A stretch of DNA of 64,000 bases from Parapontixanthobacter aurantiacus. Its GTDB lineage: Bacteria; Pseudomonadota; Alphaproteobacteria; Sphingomonadales; Sphingomonadaceae. Below are positions 58,696-64,000 of this stretch, piece after piece (within the stretch, counting starts at the first letter, position 1; every line of letters begins with the position of its first letter). The translations under genes were made by a program, and so were the position numbers. The stretch lies in NCBI RefSeq assembly GCF_009827635.1, contig NZ_WTYW01000001.1, forward strand, positions 1,320,001 to 1,384,000, in the 5' to 3' direction. The notes below the pieces were generated by a model, which was not told the DNA's origin, searched no databases, and saw only the letters and a list, made by a program, of their open reading frames with translations.

Positions 58696-58959
58696 ATGGC
58701 CCTACATTTCGAACTCGTCACGCCCGCAAAGCAGGTCCGTTCCGAAGACGTGCACATGGTCGTCGTTCCCGGCGCCGAGGGCGAATTCGGCGTCCTCGAA
58801 GGACATGCGCCCTTCATGTCCACGATACGCGACGGCGTCTTGCAGGTTTACAAGAGCGAAGGCGGAACGCCCGACGAAATCACCATCGAAGGCGGTTTTG
58901 CAGAGGTCGGCGACAATGGTCTGACCGTGCTGGCGGAAAAGGTCGACGAAGGCGCTTAA
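58696..58959 (+). CDS. atpC: ATP synthase F1 subunit epsilon
   Basis: The 87-residue protein covers only the N-terminal beta-sandwich of epsilon ([40 protein letters not shown], and [18 protein letters not shown]). It lacks the C-terminal helical hairpin that inhibits ATPase in Escherichia coli; short epsilon subunits are known in alphaproteobacteria, where the zeta subunit inhibits instead. AGCAGGAAACG precedes ATG 58696. Confidence 0.95.
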   Translation: MALHFELVTPAKQVRSEDVHMVVVPGAEGEFGVLEGHAPFMSTIRDGVLQVYKSEGGTPDEITIEGGFAEVGDNGLTVLAEKVDEGA

Positions 58960-59002
58960 CAGGGCGAAGGAAGAGACTGACGGCAATTCTACGGTCCCGG
59001 CC

Positions 59003-59476
59003 ATGGTCGGCGTGCTAAAACCGCAATCCGCCTTACTCATCTGCGGCTGCGCGATGGCAGCAGCGTGCCGTGCACAGGCCGATACGCTTCCGGAAGCCGT
59101 CGACCGTACTCACATCGAGGCTGCGGTTTCGCTCGCACGAGCAGATGCTGGCGAGCAGCGGCTTGGAGACGTTCGCTCGTATAACGTGTTCCTCACTTCG
59201 ACCGACGGAATGGCCGATACGCTTGAGGATTTCGTCATCGTCCTGCCGCAGCGCGAACCGAACAGCTATCGCGCCGCCTTCTACATGGCGGAAACTGACG
59301 ATGACTTTCGGCGGGTCGGCAAGGTCGTTTCGTTCGCCGGCACGCGGGTCCCGCGGTTAGGGAATGTGGGCGCGGACGGTGCTTGCCTGCTCGCCCCGAA
59401 GCGCGATGGGTCTGCGCAGCACTACGCCTGCGTTATCGACGGCAAATTGACCGAAGGCGAAATGGGGGCTGAGTAA
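59003..59476 (+). CDS. Secreted protein of unknown function following atpC
   Basis: The 157-residue product has a signal peptide (ALLICGCAMAAACRAQA) and a compact domain with AAVSLARADAGEQRLGDVRS, YRAAFYMAETDDDFRRVGK and two late Cys (DGACLLAPKRDG, then HYACVIDGKL). It follows atpC by 43 bases on the same strand and probably belongs to the same transcript. It shows no obvious similarity by eye to the other two exported proteins of the operon. Function unknown. Confidence 0.75.
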   Translation: MVGVLKPQSALLICGCAMAAACRAQADTLPEAVDRTHIEAAVSLARADAGEQRLGDVRSYNVFLTSTDGMADTLEDFVIVLPQREPNSYRAAFYMAETDDDFRRVGKVVSFAGTRVPRLGNVGADGACLLAPKRDGSAQHYACVIDGKLTEGEMGAE

Positions 59477-59513
59477 CAGTCAGCTTAGCCTGAACGCTCG
59501 GCCTGCGCGCCGA

Positions 59514-60158
59514 TCACATGATGCGAAGCCAGCGGAAGATCGCCTCGAACGGCTTCATCTTCACTTCCGCCGGATCGACTTCCTCCGCGCTCGCTTCGAA
59601 ATCGAGTTCCTTGCCATAGACGTTGCCCGGCCTGGCATAGCGGCAAACGAGCACGTCCTCCGCCGCACCGCGGCTCAGCGCGCAGCCGATCTCGAGGGTC
59701 TCGTCCCAGACGATCTGCGTATAGTGGCTGACGTCGGAGACATCGCCGGTCGTGCTGCTATGGGGGAAGGTGCCCGGCTTGAAGTACTTCTTTTCCTTCA
59801 ACCACAGGCCGACCATCGCCTCGGGCTGGTAATAGCCCCGCGTTCCCGCCCACAAATTTTCGCCATGGAGCGGCTGACCCGGTTCGTCGGGCGAATGTTC
59901 GAAGCGCCCCGTTGCCGCCAGATGGCTCGACCATTTCTCGGCCGCCCGCGCGAGGCGCGGGTTCCAGACCAGCGGATCGAGGCCAAGCTCGGCCCGTTCG
60001 CGATTATGGCTCGAAAGGACGCGTTCGTCGAAATTCGTATGGATACCCTGCGCACTCAGAAGGATCGGTGCGGACAGGAGCAGCGCAGCGGCGGATGCCA
60101 GCTTGCGGATCGAGGCAGCTTTCCCGGTCTTTCGTTCGGAGGCGCGGAACCTTTGCAT
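59514..60158 (-). CDS. Exported CAP-domain (SCP/PR-1-like) protein
   Basis: The 214-residue protein has a basic N-terminus and signal peptide (LASAAALLLSAPILLSAQ). A CAP domain follows: SSHNRERAELGLDPLVWNPR, the metal-site type His in GRFEHS, LHGENLWAG with the conserved Glu, and SHYTQIVWDETLEIGC. CAP proteins are extracellular and variously act as peptidoglycan-associated or sterol/lipid-binding proteins; the role here is unknown. It is followed, moving against its direction, by the L,D-transpeptidase gene upstream. Confidence 0.9.
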   Translation of the reverse strand: MQRFRASERKTGKAASIRKLASAAALLLSAPILLSAQGIHTNFDERVLSSHNRERAELGLDPLVWNPRLARAAEKWSSHLAATGRFEHSPDEPGQPLHGENLWAGTRGYYQPEAMVGLWLKEKKYFKPGTFPHSSTTGDVSDVSHYTQIVWDETLEIGCALSRGAAEDVLVCRYARPGNVYGKELDFEASAEEVDPAEVKMKPFEAIFRWLRIM

Positions 60159-60205
60159 GGCACCGCTTATGCGCTCGGAAAGTTAGAAAATCGTAAACCG
60201 GATGG

Positions 60206-60895
60206 TCAGACCTGTCCGTCGGGAACCGGCGCGTCCCCTGCATCGTCGACGATCTGCACCACGTCTCCGCTATCCGCGACCTCGAACAGCTTCTCGGCAA
60301 ATCCCACCGGCACGCCGACGCAGCCATGGGTCGCGCGTCCCCATTCGACCTTGCTGCCATGCAGAGCGACGCCGTCATCGGTCAGCCATAGCGAGTACGG
60401 CATCGGAGCGTTGTTATAGGTGCGCGAGCGGTAATCCTCGCTTTTGCGCTTGATCGGAAAGCGCCCGGTCGGTGTTTCGTTGCCGTCCGCACCGTAGAGG
60501 ATCACGGCAGTCCCGATTTCGTGACCTCCGCGAAAGGCGGAGACGAGCTGCCGCTTGAGATCGACGCGAACCTCGACCCGGCCTTCCGGGATGTCGCTAT
60601 CCTGCCACTCGAACTGGCCGTGCCGCATGGTGCGGTCGATCTTCAGGACGGAGCGCGTCTTTTCCGGCAGCAGGCCGAGCCGGGCAGCCTCTTCGGATTC
60701 GGCGAGCGACAGATAGTCGCGCGTATCGGTGTCGATCTCGTTGCTCGTCCAGTCGCTCGCTGCGTCGGACTGTGCGTCCTGCCATGCGACTTCTTCGACC
60801 GGCGCGGAACCGGTCGGTTCGTCGCATGCGCCGAGGCCGAGAAGGCCGATACTGGCGAGCGTCGCTGGAATCAGGCGGCGCAGGAAAGTCCGCAT
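60206..60895 (-). CDS. L,D-transpeptidase (YkuD domain) lipoprotein
   Basis: The 229-residue protein has a lipoprotein signal (LIPATLASIGLLGLGAC, Cys24). Its YkuD domain has the catalytic motif VALHGSKVEWGRATHGCVGV, where the Cys of THGC is nucleophilic, and the upstream FPIKRKSEDYRSRTYNNAPM. The usual HGC-x-R reads HGCVGV, so the common Arg is replaced. It would cross-link peptidoglycan or attach proteins to it. Its start lies inside the end of the PEP-CTERM gene (25-base overlap), so the two are coupled. Confidence 0.9.
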   Translation of the reverse strand: MRTFLRRLIPATLASIGLLGLGACDEPTGSAPVEEVAWQDAQSDAASDWTSNEIDTDTRDYLSLAESEEAARLGLLPEKTRSVLKIDRTMRHGQFEWQDSDIPEGRVEVRVDLKRQLVSAFRGGHEIGTAVILYGADGNETPTGRFPIKRKSEDYRSRTYNNAPMPYSLWLTDDGVALHGSKVEWGRATHGCVGVPVGFAEKLFEVADSGDVVQIVDDAGDAPVPDGQV

Positions 60896-61608
60896 GATGT
60901 GTTCGTGCTGCCCGTTGCTTCGCCGCTTGTGCTCGCGCGCGGCCGGCGGCGCATCATGCCGCCTACGGCAGCCATGCCGAGCAGCAGCATGGCCCAGGTC
61001 GAGGGTTCCGGCACGGCCGGCGGTACGACTGGAGGAATGACGGGAGGTACGGGGGGATTGACGATCGGCGGAACGCCAGGACCGCCGGGGCCGCCCGGAC
61101 CCGGAGGCGAAATCACGCCGCCGCCGCCACCGCCGCCCGGAATGATCGGAATGGGTGCGCCACCCAGACCGGGACCACCGACCGGCGGGAATGCGCCGGA
61201 AGGAGCAGCCTGCGCCAGCACGTCTTCGGGCGGCAGGACGATTGCCGGGTCGAGACCCTGATCTTCGGGGACGAAGCGCGACGGTCCGACCGGTTCCTCG
61301 AACACCTTGCCGAGAGCACGCTGCGTCGGGCGCGGCACACGGCGCAGGGCCGGAATGGCTCCGCCCTTCGTCTTCATCAGGCGAGCCTCCGTCCGTTCGC
61401 CGGGCGAGCGTCCGATAAGGGCATTGATGGTGTCCGTCACCCGCTCGACGAAGGACCGATCGGCCTGTGCCGCATCGTCCGCCAATGGCGAAGTCGAAGA
61501 GAACGGATTGTTATTATATAGGGTTAACGCGCCGGCCAGAAGAACGATCGCAGCGATCGCGCCGACCGCCCATTTCCTGTTCCGTATAGAGGCCCACACG
61601 TTTTCCAT
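60871..61608 (-). CDS. PEP-CTERM sorting-domain protein with Pro/Gly-rich stalk
   Basis: The 245-residue protein starts with an N-terminal membrane segment (WAVGAIAAIVLLAGALTLY) acting as signal or anchor. A charged region follows, then a Pro/Gly-rich stalk (about 140-198, including GGGGGGG). The PEP-CTERM motif PEPSTWAMLLLGMAAVGGMM-RRR starts at residue 200. About 23 residues with two Cys continue past the RRR cluster, unlike usual PEP-CTERM ends. The exosortase that would process it is not in the window. Start ATG 61608. Confidence 0.85.
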   Translation of the reverse strand: MENVWASIRNRKWAVGAIAAIVLLAGALTLYNNNPFSSTSPLADDAAQADRSFVERVTDTINALIGRSPGERTEARLMKTKGGAIPALRRVPRPTQRALGKVFEEPVGPSRFVPEDQGLDPAIVLPPEDVLAQAAPSGAFPPVGGPGLGGAPIPIIPGGGGGGGVISPPGPGGPGGPGVPPIVNPPVPPVIPPVVPPAVPEPSTWAMLLLGMAAVGGMMRRRPRASTSGEATGSTNTSCGLSCAA

Positions 61609-61750
61609 GAGGGGCTCAATAGCAACATTACCGCGCAAGAGATAGGTTTCCCGCCGGTTAACTTGCGATTATCCCAAAATAGAACAGTTGCGACTAACGG
61701 TCGTTAAATCAAATGGTTAACGGATCTTGCTGAATTGGAGCAGGCCGCGC

Positions 61751-62035
61751 CTATTTTCTTCGGCGTGTCGGAGCATGAAAATCGGGCGGTTTGCCGCTTA
61801 TCCAGTCGACGAACTTGGCCAGTTCCGGGTTGGCGAGCAAATAGGACCGGTCAGTGCCATGACGCGCCAGTTCGGCATTAGTGAAGAGCGTGTGGATCGT
61901 CTTGTGACAGATCGGATGGACGGGCACGGTCTCGCGCCCCTTCTTCGATTTGGGGACGGTATGGTGCCATTGCAGCCGCGTTCCGATGAGCCGTTCGCAC
62001 AGCCAGCACGCAAGGGCCTCCGCGCTATCGCTCAC
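61751..62035 (-). CDS. Small HNH-type nuclease-like protein
   Basis: The 94-residue protein has a zinc/HNH-like core: ACWLCERLIG, then the WHHTVPKSKKGRETVPVHP segment and ICHKTIHTLFTN. The CxxC, HH and CHxxIH arrangement resembles small HNH endonucleases. A short basic C-terminus follows. Its ATG overlaps the glmU stop by four bases (ATGA), implying coupling, although the functions are not obviously linked. Whether it is a catalytically active nuclease cannot be told. Confidence 0.78.
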   Translation of the reverse strand: MSDSAEALACWLCERLIGTRLQWHHTVPKSKKGRETVPVHPICHKTIHTLFTNAELARHGTDRSYLLANPELAKFVDWISGKPPDFHAPTRRRK

Positions 62036-63402
62036 TCTTTCGCGTCCGCCGCCTTCTTCTTTTTCTTCATCGTGTCGTGGAAGCGATCGGCCCAGCCCGG
62101 CTTGACGAGCTGTTCCCCGCGCACCAGCCGCAATTCGCCGTCGCCCACGTCGCGGCTGACCGCGCTGCCCGCCCCGACAATGGCGTCCGCCCCAATTTTC
62201 ACGGGAGCGATGAGCGACGAGTTGGAGCCGATGAAGGCGCGCTCTCCGATCACCGTCTTGTACTTGAAATAGCCGTCATAGTTGCAGGTGATCGTGCCTG
62301 CGCCGATATTCGCGCCCGCACCCACCTCCGCATCGCCGAGATAGGTAAGGTGGCCGGCCTTGGCCCCCTCGCCCAGCACGGCCTTCTTCATTTCGACGAA
62401 ATTGCCGATCTTGGCGCCCTTTTTCAGCACGGCACCGGGGCGCAGGCGCGCATAGGGGCCGACTTCGCAGCCTTCGCCGACCTGCGCGCCTTCGAGATGG
62501 CTGAATGCCTTGATGCGAACCTCGTCACCAACGCTGACGCCGGGACCGAAAACGACATTGGGCTCGATAACGACGTCCTTCCCGAGTTCGGTGTCGTAGC
62601 TGAAGAAGACCGTTTCCGGCGCTTTCAAAGTCACGCCGTTCGCCATTGCATCCTCGCGCGCACTTTCCTGAAAGACGCGCTCCGCCTCCGCCAGTTCGGC
62701 GCGGCTGTTGATGCCTTGCACCTCGGCCTCGTCGGTTTCCACGAGCGCGCTGGTCCGCCCGTCCTTCAGCGCGGTCATCACGATGTCAGGCAGGTAGTAT
62801 TCGCCTGCCGCATTGTCGTTTCCGATACGCCGGAGCAAATCGAACAGATCGCGTGCGCGGGCCGCAAGCATCCCCGAGTTGCAGAGGTCGATCTGCCGTT
62901 CCGCGGCGTTGGCGTCCTTGTATTCGACCATTTTGCCGATGGTGCGCCGGTCCTCGCTCACGATACGCCCGTAAGCGCCCGGATCGGCAGCCCTGAAGCC
63001 CAGCACCGTGCAGGGCGGCGCGTCCGACTCATGCAGGCGCTCGATCATGCGGCGGAGCGTCGCAGGGCGCACGAAGGGCACGTCGCCGTAGAGAACGACG
63101 ACATCGCCCTCGAAATCGGCCAGCTCATCTTCGGCCTGCTGCACCGCGTGACCCGTGCCGAGTTGCGGCTCCTGCAGGACGATCCGCGCGCGGCTGCCGA
63201 GGGCTGCTTCGATCTGCTCCGAACCGTGACCCGCGACGACGATCGTGCGCGTCGGCGCCAGTTCCTCCAGCGAGGCCAGCAGATGTTCGAGCATGGAACG
63301 CCCGCCGATCGGATGCAGCACCTTGTGCAGGTTCGACTTCATGCGCGTTCCCTTGCCCGCGGCAAGGATGATGGCGGCGATTTCGCGAGAGGGCGTGTTC
63401 AT
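62032..63402 (-). CDS. glmU: Bifunctional GlmU (glucosamine-1-P N-acetyltransferase/uridylyltransferase)
   Basis: GlmU makes UDP-GlcNAc for peptidoglycan and lipid A. The 456-residue protein has an N-terminal nucleotidyltransferase (IILAAGKGTRMKSNLHKVLH, GTGHAVQQAEDELA, VVVLYGDVPF). A C-terminal left-handed beta-helix follows, with the hexapeptide pattern (VVFGPGVSVGDEVRIKAFSH, AGANIGAGTITCNYDGYFKY). The C-terminus is Lys-rich (MKKKKKAAD). It is divergent from gph, with 63 bases between the starts. Confidence 0.97.
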   Translation of the reverse strand: MNTPSREIAAIILAAGKGTRMKSNLHKVLHPIGGRSMLEHLLASLEELAPTRTIVVAGHGSEQIEAALGSRARIVLQEPQLGTGHAVQQAEDELADFEGDVVVLYGDVPFVRPATLRRMIERLHESDAPPCTVLGFRAADPGAYGRIVSEDRRTIGKMVEYKDANAAERQIDLCNSGMLAARARDLFDLLRRIGNDNAAGEYYLPDIVMTALKDGRTSALVETDEAEVQGINSRAELAEAERVFQESAREDAMANGVTLKAPETVFFSYDTELGKDVVIEPNVVFGPGVSVGDEVRIKAFSHLEGAQVGEGCEVGPYARLRPGAVLKKGAKIGNFVEMKKAVLGEGAKAGHLTYLGDAEVGAGANIGAGTITCNYDGYFKYKTVIGERAFIGSNSSLIAPVKIGADAIVGAGSAVSRDVGDGELRLVRGEQLVKPGWADRFHDTMKKKKKAADAKE

Positions 63403-63465
63403 GCAGTGGCCCTTGCCACCAATCGCTTGCAGTTTGAAGGAACATCCGTCAGCAGGCCTCGGGAT

Positions 63466-64000
63466 ATGGCCGATTTACCTTTCGATTGCGTCGGGTTCGA
63501 TCTCGACGGCACGTTGCTCGACACCCATCGCGACCTCGGCGAGGCGGTCAATCATGCCTTGCGCTCGGGCGGTTTCGAGCCGGTTCCCGTCGACAGCGCG
63601 GCAGATCTCATCGGCGGCGGCGCGAAGGTGATGCTCCAACGCGCCCTCGACGACCAGGGCGGCGTCCCCAAGGACGAGTTCCGCCCGCTCTATAAAACGA
63701 TGCTGGCATATTACGGCGAGAATTGCGCCGTTCATACCGCCCCCTACCCCGGAGCGATCGAAGTGCTCGACGAACTGGCGGAGCGCGGCGTCACCCTTTC
63801 GGTCGTCACGAACAAGTTCGAAGGTTTCGCCAACGACATTCTCGGGCAGATCGGACTTGCCGACCGCTTCGCTTGCATCATCGGCGGCGACAGCCTCGGC
63901 AAGGACGCGGACGGGAACTACCGCGCAAAGCCGCTTGCCGACCCGCTCCTCATGGCACGCGAGAAGTCTGGCGGCGGCAGCTTCGCCTTCATCGGCGATT
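63466..64000 (+). CDS. gph: Phosphoglycolate phosphatase, HAD family (partial, 3' end beyond window)
   Basis: The visible 178 residues show a class IA HAD phosphatase. Motif I is VGFDLDGTLLDTHRDLGEAV, motif II is LSVVTNKFEGFAN, and the motif III region KPLADPLLMA precedes FIGD at the window edge. Gph removes 2-phosphoglycolate arising from DNA repair or oxygenase activity. It is divergent from glmU. The remaining C-terminus was not seen. Confidence 0.92.
   Translation, partial: MADLPFDCVGFDLDGTLLDTHRDLGEAVNHALRSGGFEPVPVDSAADLIGGGAKVMLQRALDDQGGVPKDEFRPLYKTMLAYYGENCAVHTAPYPGAIEVLDELAERGVTLSVVTNKFEGFANDILGQIGLADRFACIIGGDSLGKDADGNYRAKPLADPLLMAREKSGGGSFAFIGD

Overview
The window is a gene-dense, GC-rich chromosomal segment of an alphaproteobacterium, most likely from the order Sphingomonadales and close to Erythrobacteraceae. 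The evidence is gene order and product type: rpmF-plsX-fabH-ihfA-merR, mutY-DUF721-DsbA-smc, tsaB-rimI-mucR-fur-plsC, the F1 ATP synthase genes as atpHAGDC, a MucR-type Ros regulator, a Mur-like Fur, and an iron-sulfur bacterial photolyase. I saw no rRNA, tRNA, insertion sequence, prophage or CRISPR array. Both ends cut genes: egtB at the left (C-terminus missing) and a phosphoglycolate phosphatase at the right.

Layout. 1-5.0 kb: ergothioneine synthase egtB, class II DAHP synthase and a large exported M16 peptidase, all on the minus strand. 5.0-9.5 kb: plus-strand housekeeping genes nfuA, a RutE-like nitroreductase, tsaB, rimI, mucR, fur and plsC. 9.5-15.7 kb: minus-strand LysR regulator, corC, ybeY, csbD, phoH and miaB, with a decayed histidine kinase fragment lodged between phoH and ybeY. 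15.7-16.9 kb: a small, more AT-rich accessory stretch with two candidate Fur boxes, two small genes of unknown function and a membrane protein. 16.9-25 kb: peptidylprolyl isomerase, mgtE, DUF1489, a small hydrophilic protein, a membrane protein, frnE-nudC, a serine hydrolase and mutY. 25-30.7 kb: DUF721, two consecutive DsbA-like thiol oxidoreductases (one predicted soluble periplasmic, one lipoprotein) and smc.

30.7-33.9 kb: the rpmF-plsX-fabH-ihfA-merR operon on the minus strand. 34-36.3 kb: a metallo-beta-lactamase-fold hydrolase and an S24/LexA-like repressor, divergent from two overlapping small genes. 36.3-41.9 kb: a tightly packed minus-strand cluster fsa-cobT-nitroreductase-cysS-hydroxyacid dehydrogenase. 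42-46 kb: DUF2490, DUF4197 and priA. 46-53 kb: a gluzincin/TPR protein, photolyase, pncC, ada and a membrane-anchored trypsin-like protease. 53.2-59.5 kb: atpH-A-G-D-C, interrupted and followed by three small exported proteins of unknown function. 59.5-64 kb: envelope genes (CAP domain, L,D-transpeptidase, PEP-CTERM protein), an HNH protein, glmU and gph.

The most unusual features are the exported proteins interleaved with the ATP synthase genes, the Fur-box-flanked small genes near 16 kb, the insertion splitting phoH from ybeY, the S24 repressor with its divergent two-gene unit, and a PEP-CTERM protein whose sorting motif is not at the extreme C-terminus. All functional assignments come from reading the sequence; no database search was run.
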